From the NCBI RefSeq assembly GCF_029910535.1, contig NZ_CP069362.1:62001-126000 (forward strand): a stretch of 64,000 nt of DNA, in the 5' to 3' direction. The stretch comes from Marinitoga aeolica (lineage in GTDB: Bacteria; Thermotogota; Thermotogae; Petrotogales; Petrotogaceae). Shown here piece by piece: positions 55,426-64,000 of the stretch. The notes under the pieces are model-generated. The model was not told where the DNA came from. It made no database searches and saw only the letters and a list, made by a program, of their open reading frames with translations. The position numbers were made by a program, and so were the translations under genes. Numbering within the stretch: the first letter of the stretch is position 1; the number at the start of each line of letters is the position of its first letter.

Positions 55426-57612
55426 ATGAAAAAATTTATAATTTCAATTTTGATACTACTGACTTCTGCAAGTATGTTTTCTATTGATATAAATTTAAAC
55501 CATCTTGAATTTCTTAGAGATACTTTTAAAATTGGAAACAAAAAAGTAATAGGATATTGGATATACGCAGATAAATATGGAAATAAGTATATTCACAAAG
55601 AGGCTCCTGGTGAAGGAGTAATATGTGTGGATGATGTTGCAAGGGTAGCAATTTTTTATACGGATTTATATAAATTGGATAAAAAGGAATTTTATTATGT
55701 TCGTGCTAAAGAAGCTTTAGAATTTATTTTAGCAATGCAAGATTATGATGGCGATTTTTATAATTTTATATTTAAAGATGGTACGATAAATAAATTAGGT
55801 ATTACCAGTAAAAAGTCAGCTAGTTGGTGGGCTGCAAGAGCCTTTTGGGCTATTAGTAATGCTATAAATGTGTTTCCTGACAAAAAATTAAATGATTATT
55901 TGATAAAATCAGCTAAAAAAGTGAAAGCGATTTTAATAAATAATTTAGACTCAAATTATTTATTAAACAAAAGTACAGATGTTACTTCTGTTTTTTTATT
56001 AGGATTAGCTAAATATTACTATTATTCTAAAAACAAAAAAGATTTATCTTATATAAATCTATTATCAAATGCAATTATAAAATATCAGGTTAATGATGGG
56101 CCATATTCAGGAGTATATAATGAAGGTAATAAAAATCAATTTTTATGGCATTCTTGGGGTTCACGCCAGGGTGAAGCATTAATTGAAGCATATAAAATCA
56201 CCAAAAATGAAGAATATCTACGATCAGTTGAAAAATATGTGAGATTTTATGATTTATTATTATCAATAGGACCAGTATATGAGATAAGGAATTATATAAA
56301 GAAATATCCCTATTTATCTTATGGATTAGAAGCAATAATATCTACATTATCAAAGCTTTATTCTATTACTCAAAAAGATATATATGCTATTAAAGCTTAT
56401 TTGTTTGCTTCTTTTTATTCAGGAAATAATCATTTGAATTTTCCTATGTTAGGTAAAAATGGTGAAGGATACGACGGAATGCATTCGGTTTATATAAATC
56501 AAAATGCTGGTGCAGAATCTACAGTATCTGCTTTATTAGCTTTAACGAGATTAAAGAAACTCCCTTCAAAATTTGAAAAGTATTATTATGCCAAAACAAT
56601 AGGTGGAAGTAAAGCTCAATTATTAGAAGCAGAAAAAATGGATACTGGCATATATTATTTTGAATTAGAAAATAGAGGAAATATTCAGATAAAAACTAAT
56701 GAAAAAATTGCATTGAAAACATTTATTGATTTTTCTGGGGAATATTATATATACTTAATAGGGGATATTCCATATTCTAAAATAAAAATTTATTCAGGAA
56801 AAAACAAGGTGACGACATATAAGAAATTTATTCCTATAACATTAGAAAGTGGAAAATTAACAATTTCAATTACACCAGAAAACAATGAATTTTTATATCT
56901 TGATCAAATATTGTTGATTCCAAAAAAATATAATTATATAATAAAAGTCGGTAATAAATATTTCTCAGTATCAGATGATGAAATAAAAAATATTGAATAT
57001 AAAGAAACAAAAGTTGAAATCAAAAATATTATTAATATAAAGCCAGATATGGAAACCTTAGATGACTATAAAATAGTAAATTTAAATCAATATTTTAATA
57101 ATGATGGAATTACAACTTTTTCTAAAAGAAAAGAAGGAAATTTTGATAATCCTGATGGAGTATTTGGCGCAAAATATCCAGCAGAAGAAATACAAAAGTA
57201 TTTGAAGAATAATATTTTAATGTATGATAATATACCTTTTAAAATTAAACTTGAAGGTAATGATAATTTGGTTTGTTCTGGACAAAAGATTGAATTTAAT
57301 AATATTGAAGGGAAAAAGTTGTATATATTAGGTTCTTCAGAACATGGTAATTACAGTGAAAAATTCTTTATAGAATATAGTGATGGAAATATTGAAGAAA
57401 AAATATTGAATTTTTCAGATTGGTGTCAAAATCCAATTTATAATGAAGATATAGCTATAGATACTATATATAGATATAATGGAATAGGAATCAAAGAAAA
57501 TCTTAACCCAAAAATATATCTTAATTCATTTAATCTAAATGGAAAGAAAATTAAAAATATATATTTACCTAAAAAACCTACAATGCATATTTTTGCTATA
57601 ACAATAAGATAA
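55426..57612 (+). CDS. exported six-hairpin-glycosidase-like protein with C-terminal beta domains
   Basis: A 728-residue protein with a signal peptide (MKKFIISILILLTSASMFS). Residues of about 30-390 are helical repeats resembling an (alpha/alpha)6 toroid: GEGVICVDDVARVAIFYTDL, ASWWAARAFWAISNAI, WHSWGSRQGEALIEAY, QNAGAESTVSALLAL. Residues of about 390-500 look like a CBM6/35-type sandwich. From about 555, DNPDGVFGAKYPAEEI, VCSGQKIEF and KPTMHIFAITI mark a second sandwich seen in some glycosidases. No GH family assigned. It probably cuts or binds an external glycan for the LacI-2 system. Confidence 0.65.
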   Translation: MKKFIISILILLTSASMFSIDINLNHLEFLRDTFKIGNKKVIGYWIYADKYGNKYIHKEAPGEGVICVDDVARVAIFYTDLYKLDKKEFYYVRAKEALEFILAMQDYDGDFYNFIFKDGTINKLGITSKKSASWWAARAFWAISNAINVFPDKKLNDYLIKSAKKVKAILINNLDSNYLLNKSTDVTSVFLLGLAKYYYYSKNKKDLSYINLLSNAIIKYQVNDGPYSGVYNEGNKNQFLWHSWGSRQGEALIEAYKITKNEEYLRSVEKYVRFYDLLLSIGPVYEIRNYIKKYPYLSYGLEAIISTLSKLYSITQKDIYAIKAYLFASFYSGNNHLNFPMLGKNGEGYDGMHSVYINQNAGAESTVSALLALTRLKKLPSKFEKYYYAKTIGGSKAQLLEAEKMDTGIYYFELENRGNIQIKTNEKIALKTFIDFSGEYYIYLIGDIPYSKIKIYSGKNKVTTYKKFIPITLESGKLTISITPENNEFLYLDQILLIPKKYNYIIKVGNKYFSVSDDEIKNIEYKETKVEIKNIINIKPDMETLDDYKIVNLNQYFNNDGITTFSKRKEGNFDNPDGVFGAKYPAEEIQKYLKNNILMYDNIPFKIKLEGNDNLVCSGQKIEFNNIEGKKLYILGSSEHGNYSEKFFIEYSDGNIEEKILNFSDWCQNPIYNEDIAIDTIYRYNGIGIKENLNPKIYLNSFNLNGKKIKNIYLPKKPTMHIFAITIR

Positions 57613-57636
57613 AGGGCAAATGCCCTTTATCTTATT
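57603..57636. terminator. bidirectional terminator
   Basis: A perfect 16-bp stem (AATAAGATAAAGGGCA, loop AA, complement) spanning the ends of both convergent genes, with T-rich outer parts in each direction. Confidence 0.85.
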
Positions 57637-58625
57637 AAATCATCTATATATATTCGTTTTTCCCCATTTGACTTTATTGCAGCTTCAATAAAAGCTAAAT
57701 CTTTTAATGCTTCTTCTGTATTACCTAAATTATTTTCCTTACCATTTATGACTTCATAAAAATCTTCAAATTCCTTTTTGTATGAATTTTCATCATGAGT
57801 CTTATAATCGTCATAATATTCTATAACTTTATCTTTATATTTTACAACTTTAATTATATCATCTTCAAATATTATATCTCCTAATTCTCCTTTTATCATT
57901 AATACATTTTTCCCATCCAAGGCATATGAAACATTATAATTGCCAAGTATTCCATTTTCAAATTCAAAGGTAGAAGATAATAAATCAGGACCTCCAAGAT
58001 AATCTGTTATATTTTTTACTGAACCATATACCCATTTTATATCTCCAAATATTTTCTTCATACTTGCTACATGGTGAACTCCTGCATCAGATATAAATCC
58101 TCCAATGTGCTCTGGGTTTTGTCTCCATGGGGTATTGGCATATTTATTATCTTTTGACATATAAATCCATAAATTCCATTGTAAATAATAAACTTCACCT
58201 ATTTTTGAGGTTAATTCTTTTATTTTATCATAAGCAGAAAAATGTCTATAGTTTTCAGCAATATAAACAACATTTTTATATCTTCTTGATAATTCTACAA
58301 TTTTTTTACCCTCTTCTACATTTACTGATATAGGTTTTTCGCAAATAACATTTACACCTTTTTTTAATGCTTTTTCAATAAATTCATAATTTAATTGTAC
58401 AGGTAATGCTAAATCAACAGCCTCTACATTATCTAACAATTCATCATATGAATCATAAATTTTTGGATTATTATTCAAATAATTAGAAAATCTTATTGCT
58501 TTTTCTTTTGTTCTATTAAAAAGTGCAACAATTTCAAACTTATTTTCTAATTCCAATAATCCAGGCAAATGTAAATCCCTAGCCGCTATTCCGGTTCCAA
58601 CAATACCTAATTTAATTTTTTTCAT
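57627..58625 (-). CDS. Gfo/Idh/MocA family dehydrogenase
   Basis: A 332-residue NAD(P)-dependent oxidoreductase. LGIVGTGIAARDLHLPGL (Rossmann glycines), VICEKPISVN (the conserved EKP) and GGFISDAGVHHVASM (active-site Asp and His) are present. These enzymes oxidise or epimerise sugars or inositols; the substrate is unknown. Start is ATG 58625 after GGGGGTGAT. Single gene between sugar transport systems, so sugar metabolism is the likely role. Confidence 0.87.
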   Translation of the reverse strand: MKKIKLGIVGTGIAARDLHLPGLLELENKFEIVALFNRTKEKAIRFSNYLNNNPKIYDSYDELLDNVEAVDLALPVQLNYEFIEKALKKGVNVICEKPISVNVEEGKKIVELSRRYKNVVYIAENYRHFSAYDKIKELTSKIGEVYYLQWNLWIYMSKDNKYANTPWRQNPEHIGGFISDAGVHHVASMKKIFGDIKWVYGSVKNITDYLGGPDLLSSTFEFENGILGNYNVSYALDGKNVLMIKGELGDIIFEDDIIKVVKYKDKVIEYYDDYKTHDENSYKKEFEDFYEVINGKENNLGNTEEALKDLAFIEAAIKSNGEKRIYIDDLIR

Positions 58626-58780
58626 TTTATCACCCCCATTATATTTTATCATATATTTTAATTGTAATATTTTATAAAAATATTATATATTTGTTATTAA
58701 TTTAATATAATTATTCCTCGTTAATGATAATCAGCGATATTTATACTTTATTCAAATTGTAAAGTGTGCTTTAATTAAAA

Positions 58781-58792
58781 TGAACGTTACCG
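58781..58792 (+). promoter_or_regulatory. operator-like site before the third ABC sugar operon
   Basis: TGAACGTTACCG shares AACGTTAYCG with the stronger site before the fourth operon (62015-62024). It lies 25 bases before the binding-protein ATG, in the expected transcription-start area. The cognate regulator is not in the window. Confidence 0.5.
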
Positions 58793-58817
58793 AAATTTTT
58801 AAAAAGGGGGGAATAGT

Positions 58818-60068
58818 ATGAAAAAATTGACATTAGGATTAATTACTATTTTATTAGTCATTTCAAGTGTTTTTGCAGCATCAAATGATTTAGAAATTTT
58901 TAGTTGGTGGACTGGTGGTGGAGAAGAAGAGGGATTGTTGGCATTATTTGCTAAGTTTAATCAATATTACCCTAATATCAACATAATAAATGCAGCTGTA
59001 GCTGGTGGTGCAGGAACTAATGCTAAAGCTGTATTGAAAACAAGGATGCTAGGTGGAAATCCTCCAGATTCATTCCAAGTCCATGCTGGTATGGAATTAA
59101 CAGATACATATGTAATTCCTGGTTTAATGGAACCATTAACAAATTATTTAAGAGAATGGGGTGTATATGATAAATTCCCTAAAGATGTTATGGAAATTGT
59201 TAGTTATCAAGGAGAAGTTTATTCAATCCCTGTAAATGTTCATAGAGGAAATGTTGTATTCTATAATAAAAAAATATTTAGAGAATTAGGATTAACAAAA
59301 GAACCAACTACCTGGGCTGAATTTTTTGCCGCAATGAAGAAAGCTCAAGAAGCTGGATATATACCACTTGCATTAGGTGATAAAAATAAATGGACATTAA
59401 CACATTTATTTGAAAATATTATGCTTTCAGTATTTGGTCCTGAAGGTTATAAAGGTTTATTTAATGGAAAAACATCTTTTGATTCACCTGAATTAGAAAT
59501 GTCATTAGTATTATTAGAAAGACTGATTCCTTACTTTAATAGAGATCATTCTGCTTTAACATGGCAAGATGCTGGTAGACTAGTTTTTGAAGGTAAAGCA
59601 TTATTTAATGTAATGGGAGATTGGGAAGAAGGTTACTTTAAAACATTAGGGTGGAAACCAGGTGTGGATTTTGGATGGTTTGCAGTACCTGGCACTGATA
59701 ATGCATTCATGTTCATTTCAGATACATTTGGATTGCCAAAAGGCGCTCCACATAGAGATAATGCTTTAAAATGGTTAAAATTTATAGCAACAAAAGAAGC
59801 TCAAGATATTTTCAACCCTATAAAAGGTTCTATTCCAGCAAGAATTGACGCAGATAAAAGCAGATATGATGTATATTTAACCTGGTCAATGAATGATTTT
59901 GCTACTGTAGCAGTAGTTCCTTCTATTATACATGGTTCTGCTGCACCTGAAGGATTTGTAACTACATTAAATGATGCACTTAATAGATTTATAGTAAAGA
60001 AAAATATTTCAAATACTTTAAGAGATATAATGTGGGCTGCTGAAGATCAAGGATACTTAACAGAGTAA
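58818..60068 (+). CDS. ABC sugar transporter, substrate-binding protein (third system)
   Basis: A 416-residue family-1 binding protein with a signal peptide (MKKLTLGLITILLVISSVFA). LEIFSWWTGGGEEEGLLALF, GGAGTNAKAVLKTRMLGGNPPDSFQVHAG, and ALFNVMGDWEEGYFK resemble glucose/mannose-type binding proteins (GxWxxG near the middle). No catabolic enzyme is attached, so the ligand is open. A hairpin separates it from the permeases. Confidence 0.88.
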   Translation: MKKLTLGLITILLVISSVFAASNDLEIFSWWTGGGEEEGLLALFAKFNQYYPNINIINAAVAGGAGTNAKAVLKTRMLGGNPPDSFQVHAGMELTDTYVIPGLMEPLTNYLREWGVYDKFPKDVMEIVSYQGEVYSIPVNVHRGNVVFYNKKIFRELGLTKEPTTWAEFFAAMKKAQEAGYIPLALGDKNKWTLTHLFENIMLSVFGPEGYKGLFNGKTSFDSPELEMSLVLLERLIPYFNRDHSALTWQDAGRLVFEGKALFNVMGDWEEGYFKTLGWKPGVDFGWFAVPGTDNAFMFISDTFGLPKGAPHRDNALKWLKFIATKEAQDIFNPIKGSIPARIDADKSRYDVYLTWSMNDFATVAVVPSIIHGSAAPEGFVTTLNDALNRFIVKKNISNTLRDIMWAAEDQGYLTE

Positions 60069-60071
60069 TTG

Positions 60072-60096
60072 ATACCCGGTTCTTTGAACCGGGTAT
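60072..60096 (+). terminator. hairpin between binding-protein and permease genes (third system)
   Basis: A perfect 11-bp stem (ATACCCGGTTC, loop TTT, complement), four bases after the stop codon, with only a weak T run. Partial terminator or mRNA stabiliser. Confidence 0.75.
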
Positions 60097-60116
60097 TTAA
60101 ATAAGGTGGTGATTGA

Positions 60117-61046
60117 ATGAGTGTTCAAAGAAGAAAGTCTAAAATAGGATTTTTCATAATTCTACCATCATTAATTTTAATTGGTATTTTTGTATATTAT
60201 TTTATTTTTTGGACTATTAGAACCTCATTTTCAGATTGGAATAGTTTTAGCAAATTATTAAGAGGTATATATAATTTCGTAGGATTTAGAAATTATCAAA
60301 GAATATTTCTAGATCAGAGATTTCAAACCGACTTATGGAATACATTATTTTTTACATTATTTTTCATAGCAGGATCCATTGGATTAGGATTATTTTTAGC
60401 AAATATAATTGATAAGGGACTAAAAGGTTCTAGGTTTTTTCAAAGTTTATTTTTATTTCCAATGGCAATTGCATTTGTAGTAACTGGAACTGTATGGAGT
60501 TGGATATTTGCTCCAGGAAATATTCCTAAAGATCCACAAGGTATAAATTTATTATTTAAAAATATAGGGTTAGAAAAATTACAATGGTTATGGTATACAA
60601 GCTCGGAAAGTATTGGCCATTTTAATTTAGCACTAATTCCTGTCATCATTGCTGCTATTTGGCAAATGTCAGGATATATTATGGCTATGTATTTAGCTGG
60701 TTTAAAAGCCATCCCAAACGAAATTCTAGAAGCAGCTAGGGTTGATGGAGCTAATGAAAGATATATTTTTTGGAAAATAAAAATGCCATTATTAAAACCT
60801 ATTACTTTAAGTACAATGATAGTTCTTGGACACGTTTCATTAAAAATATTTGATTTAATATATGCTATGACTGGAAGTGGTCCAAATAATGTTACTGATG
60901 TCCCAGCTATTTATATGTTTGAATTAACCTTTAGATCTAACAGATACGCATTAGGTTCTGCAATATCAGTTATTATGCTGTTAATGGTTGCAGTAATAAT
61001 TATTCCATATCTATATTCTTCCCTTAGAAAGGGAGTGAGTTCATGA
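60117..61046 (+). CDS. ABC sugar transporter permease, first (third system)
   Basis: A 309-residue inner-membrane permease with six helices and the EAA loop LEAARVDGANERYIFWKIKMPLL. Start after AAGGTGGTGAT; overlaps the next permease as ATGA. The ATPase is encoded elsewhere. Confidence 0.9.
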   Translation: MSVQRRKSKIGFFIILPSLILIGIFVYYFIFWTIRTSFSDWNSFSKLLRGIYNFVGFRNYQRIFLDQRFQTDLWNTLFFTLFFIAGSIGLGLFLANIIDKGLKGSRFFQSLFLFPMAIAFVVTGTVWSWIFAPGNIPKDPQGINLLFKNIGLEKLQWLWYTSSESIGHFNLALIPVIIAAIWQMSGYIMAMYLAGLKAIPNEILEAARVDGANERYIFWKIKMPLLKPITLSTMIVLGHVSLKIFDLIYAMTGSGPNNVTDVPAIYMFELTFRSNRYALGSAISVIMLLMVAVIIIPYLYSSLRKGVSS

Positions 61047-61861
61047 CAAAAACTAAAGTTATTATATATTATATTATTTTAATAATAATATCATTATTTT
61101 TTATCACTCCTTTTTATGTAACTCTTATTACTAGTTTTAAACCTTTAAGTGAAATTTCAATAGCAAATATGTGGAATTTCCCAAAACATTTTTCTTTAGA
61201 GGGTTTTTTAGGCGCATATAAAAAGTTAGCTCCAAATATGAAAAACAGTTTTTATTTAACAATACCAGCAACTATTATTTCTGCAATTTTAGGCTCTATA
61301 AATGGGTTTGCATTATCAAAATTAAGATTCAAATATTCAAATTTAGTATTTGCATTAATCTTATTTGGTATGTTCATACCATATCAAAGTGTATTATTCC
61401 CATTAATCCAATTTTTTCAAAAAATTGGATTATATGGAACTATTCCGGCATTAATTATAATTCACGTAATATATGGAATTCCAATAACAACATTAATGTT
61501 CAAAAATTATTATGAAGAAATTCCTGATGAATTAATCGAAGCTGCATCAATTGATGGCGCTAATCTATACAATATTTATACAAAAGTACTTCTTCCTATT
61601 TCAATTCCTGGTTTTGTTGTTGTTGCAATTTGGCAATTCACGAATATTTGGAATGAATTTTTATTTGCAGTTACTGTTACTAATAATCCAGCAAAACAAC
61701 CTATAACAGTAGCTCTTGTAAATCTTGCTGGAAGTCAAGTTGTTGAATGGAATATACAAATGGCAGGAGCATTAATTGCAGCATTACCAACATTAATTGT
61801 ATATGTTGCTTTAGGTAAATATTTCATTAGAGGTCTTCTTGCTGGATCAGTTAAAGGATAA
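61043..61861 (+). CDS. ABC sugar transporter permease, second (third system)
   Basis: A 272-residue permease with six helices and the EAA loop LIEAASIDGANLYNIYTKVLLPI. Translationally coupled to the first permease, followed by a strong terminator. Confidence 0.9.
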   Translation: MTKTKVIIYYIILIIISLFFITPFYVTLITSFKPLSEISIANMWNFPKHFSLEGFLGAYKKLAPNMKNSFYLTIPATIISAILGSINGFALSKLRFKYSNLVFALILFGMFIPYQSVLFPLIQFFQKIGLYGTIPALIIIHVIYGIPITTLMFKNYYEEIPDELIEAASIDGANLYNIYTKVLLPISIPGFVVVAIWQFTNIWNEFLFAVTVTNNPAKQPITVALVNLAGSQVVEWNIQMAGALIAALPTLIVYVALGKYFIRGLLAGSVKG

Positions 61862-61865
61862 TTAC

Positions 61866-61893
61866 AACACCTTCATTTTTGAAGGTGTTTTTT
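61866..61893 (+). terminator. terminator after the third ABC system
   Basis: Stem AACACCTTC with complement GAAGGTGTT around an ATTTTT loop, followed by further T residues. Confidence 0.9.
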
Positions 61894-61977
61894 ATTAAAT
61901 TATTCAAATTTTTTCGATTTTATTACTTAAATATTATTAATCGCTTATAATACCAAATAATTAATTATTATTATATT

Positions 61978-62041
61978 TTGATATTTATGTTAAATATGTT
62001 TTAATATTATCGGTAACGTTATCGGTAACCTTTACGATACC
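61978..62041 (+). promoter_or_regulatory. promoter and tandem operator repeats before the fourth ABC system
   Basis: TTGATA (61978-61983) and TAATAT (62002-62007) are 18 bases apart. Overlapping the start region, TTATCGGTAAC occurs at 62007-62017 and 62019-62029 (12-base period), with a looser third copy at 62031-62041. The first two copies also create the palindromic core TAACGTTA (62014-62021). Looks like an operator for a LacI- or ROK-type regulator encoded elsewhere. Confidence 0.65.
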
Positions 62042-62064
62042 CAAAAATTTATGGAGGTGTAATT

Positions 62065-63285
62065 ATGAAGAGGGGATTATTAGTATTATTAGTTGTTATT
62101 TTGGCTTTTAGTGCTTTTGCTAAAACTAAAATAGTTATAAACAGTAACGCATCAGATCCTGCTCCAAGAGAAGCATTTAAACATGTTGTTGATATGTTTC
62201 AAGAAAAATACCCAGATTATGAAGTAGTAGTAAACACATTCCCACACGAAGACTTCAAAACATTATTAAGAACATGGTTAAACTCAAAAGAAGCTCCTGA
62301 TGTAGTTACATGGTTCGCTGGCGAAAGAATGAGATACTTTGCAGAAAAAGGATTATTATTACCATTAGATGATATATTTTCTGATAAGCCATTTGAAGCA
62401 TATTTCCCAGCTTCATTCAAAAGCGCATCTGAATATGATGGAAAAATTTATTTCTTACCATTTACTTGGTACTGGTGGAGTGTATATTATAACACAGAAG
62501 TATTTAAAAAATATAGTTTAACTCCTCCAGTTACATGGTCACAATTCTTACATGTTTGTGAAGTATTAAAAGAAAATGGTGTTACACCAATTACTATTGG
62601 TACAAAATACTTATGGCCAACTGGTGGTTGGTTTGATTACTTAGATATGAGAGTTAATGGTTATAAGTTCCATATGGATTTAACAGCAGGTAAAATACCT
62701 TATACTGATGCAAGAGTAAAGAAAGTATTTGAATATTGGAAACAATTAGTAGATAATGGTTATTTCTTAGCTAATCATTCATCATACACATGGCAAGATG
62801 CTGCAAGTTTCTTATTTAGAGGAGAAGCAGGAATGTACTTAATGGGTCAATTCATTAAAGACGTTGCTCCTGCAGAAGTTAAAGATAAATTAGATTTCTT
62901 TAGATTCCCAATAATTGATGGTAATGTTGGCGTTTATGAAGAAACTCCTATTGACGGATTTATGGTTCCTGCAAAGGCAAAAAATCCGGAAGGAGCAAAA
63001 GTATTTATTAAATTCTTAGCTTCAAAAGAAGTACAAGATATGTATTCAAAAGAATTAGGAAGATTAGCAGCTAATAAATATGTAACTCCTCCAGATGCAC
63101 ATGCTCAAAAAGGTTTAGATTTAGTATTAGCTTCAGATGGCGTTGCTCAATTCTATGACAGAGATACAGATCCAGAAATGGCAACATTTGGTATGAATAA
63201 ATTCGTTGAATTTATGACATTCCCACAAAGATTAGATATTCTTTTAAAACAAATGGAATTTCAAAGAAGAAAAATTTTTAAATGA
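62065..63285 (+). CDS. ABC sugar transporter, substrate-binding protein (fourth system)
   Basis: A 406-residue family-1 binding protein with a signal peptide (MKRGLLVLLVVILAFSAFA). KIVINSNASDPAPREAFKHV, NSKEAPDVVTWFAGERM, TWYWWSVYYNTEVFKKY and GEAGMYLMGQFI are characteristic. Codon choice is less extreme than its neighbours, suggesting high expression. The ligand is unknown. Confidence 0.88.
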   Translation: MKRGLLVLLVVILAFSAFAKTKIVINSNASDPAPREAFKHVVDMFQEKYPDYEVVVNTFPHEDFKTLLRTWLNSKEAPDVVTWFAGERMRYFAEKGLLLPLDDIFSDKPFEAYFPASFKSASEYDGKIYFLPFTWYWWSVYYNTEVFKKYSLTPPVTWSQFLHVCEVLKENGVTPITIGTKYLWPTGGWFDYLDMRVNGYKFHMDLTAGKIPYTDARVKKVFEYWKQLVDNGYFLANHSSYTWQDAASFLFRGEAGMYLMGQFIKDVAPAEVKDKLDFFRFPIIDGNVGVYEETPIDGFMVPAKAKNPEGAKVFIKFLASKEVQDMYSKELGRLAANKYVTPPDAHAQKGLDLVLASDGVAQFYDRDTDPEMATFGMNKFVEFMTFPQRLDILLKQMEFQRRKIFK

Positions 63286-63289
63286 TTTT

Positions 63290-63314
63290 AAGGAGGGGTT
63301 TCCCCTCCTTTTTT
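63290..63314 (+). terminator. hairpin between binding-protein and permease genes (fourth system)
   Basis: A perfect 9-bp stem (AAGGAGGGG, loop TTT, CCCCTCCTT) followed by T4, five bases after the stop codon. The stem also hides an AGGAGG sequence. Partial terminator before the permease gene. Confidence 0.85.
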
Positions 63315-63342
63315 AAAAAAATTAGTTAAAGGTGGTTTTATT

Positions 63343-64000
63343 ATGAAGAAAAAATGGTGGATCCCTTATGCTTTTCTTGCATTACCATTAACTATGTATT
63401 TAATATGGGTAATTATTCCAATTTTTCAAACAGTTATTATAAGTTTTACCGATTGGGATAGCGTTTCTCCTTCATATAATTTTATCGGTTTAGAAAATTA
63501 TAAAATGCTCTTTTATGATTATTATTTTTTAACTTCCTTATTAAATAATATAAAATGGATGGTTGGCTTTGTAATAGTTGCAATCCCTATAGGATTAGGA
63601 ATTGCTATGCTTATGGATCAAAAGTTTAAAGGAAATAAATTCTTTAAAACTATGATGTATTTACCAATGACATTATCTTTTGTAGTTATTGGAGAAATCT
63701 GGACCTGGATACTTGAACCTAATCATGGAGTTATAAATGAATTTTTAAGAGGAATAGGATTAGGCAATTTAGCCAAGCCTTGGTTAAGTGATCCTAATTT
63801 AGTAACATATGCATTAATTTTTGCCGCATTATGGAGACAAATTTCATATGCAATGGTATTATTTTTGGCTGGACTTCAAAGTGTACCTACTGAGCAAGTC
63901 GAAGCTGCTTACGTGGATGGTGCAAATAGTTGGCAAAGATTTTGGTATGTTATATTACCAGCTTTAAGACCCGCTATGGTAATAGCTATAACTGTGAATA
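63343..64000 (+). CDS. ABC sugar transporter permease, first (fourth system; cut by window edge)
   Basis: 219 codons are visible; the gene continues past the window. It starts MKKKWWIPYAFLALPLTMY after AAAGGTGG, with five membrane helices visible, and the EAA loop reads VEAAYVDGANSWQRFWYVILPAL. It belongs with the binding protein upstream. Confidence 0.9.
   Translation, partial: MKKKWWIPYAFLALPLTMYLIWVIIPIFQTVIISFTDWDSVSPSYNFIGLENYKMLFYDYYFLTSLLNNIKWMVGFVIVAIPIGLGIAMLMDQKFKGNKFFKTMMYLPMTLSFVVIGEIWTWILEPNHGVINEFLRGIGLGNLAKPWLSDPNLVTYALIFAALWRQISYAMVLFLAGLQSVPTEQVEAAYVDGANSWQRFWYVILPALRPAMVIAITVN

Overview
The window looks like a chromosomal segment of a Thermotogota bacterium, most plausibly the Marinitoga/Petrotogaceae branch. 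The DNA is visibly very AT-rich. Ribosome sites are strong (AGGAGG/GGTGAT type). Genes are tightly packed with ATGA or TAATG overlaps. There are many binding-protein-dependent sugar transporters with cleavable, non-lipoprotein signal peptides, and outer-membrane-barrel-like proteins occur. No species marker (rRNA, tRNA) is present, so the genus is an inference. No CRISPR array, insertion sequence, prophage or tRNA was seen.

Left part (1-14.2 kb): the start of serA and a class V aminotransferase (serine/glycine metabolism), then a nicotinamidase. A three-gene operon follows, encoding a DUF2089 zinc-ribbon/HTH protein, a DUF4097 protein and an exported M1-like metallopeptidase; its promoter lies inside a long inverted repeat. 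Next comes a long leftward run: UDP-GlcNAc 2-epimerase, a bacterial ERCC4-type nuclease, two paralogous Wzi-like envelope proteins, DUF4416, a small membrane protein, and a CBS/CCA-adding enzyme that lacks its usual DHH domain.

Middle part (14.2-37.9 kb): ComFB, rsmD, recG, DegV, a small membrane protein and an O-antigen-ligase-like protein form one leftward run. A CsoR-type repressor and a Feo iron-uptake operon (double FeoA, Cys-rich FeoC-like, FeoB, extra membrane protein) run rightward. They converge on a leftward cluster (PNP, NrnA-like DHH phosphoesterase, MrpE-F-G-[MbhD::solute-binding domain]-[MbhE::MrpB]-C-D, beta-propeller protein). The cluster has only one large antiporter subunit, and one small subunit carries a family-3 solute-binding domain; this fusion is the most unusual thing in the window. 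Then follow an FTCD_C protein, tgt, a secreted protein, an MFS transporter and an LPP20-like protein.

Right part (38-64 kb) is a carbohydrate and riboflavin region. LacI regulator 1 precedes an ABC sugar transporter, a beta-phosphoglucomutase and a GH65 phosphorylase (phosphorolysis of an alpha-glucosyl disaccharide), with matching palindromic operators before the regulator and before the transporter. An FMN riboswitch with a terminator controls ribBA-ribH-ribD-ribE. LacI regulator 2 heads a leftward operon (binding protein, two permeases, GH130 mannoside phosphorylase) and probably also controls two divergent secreted proteins through an identical 16-bp site. A Gfo/Idh/MocA dehydrogenase and two further ABC sugar systems (the last cut by the window edge) follow. 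These two share a third operator type whose regulator is not in the window.

Recurring themes are hairpins at every binding-protein/permease boundary, shared bidirectional terminators built into the ends of convergent genes, and LacI-type palindromes placed on promoters.
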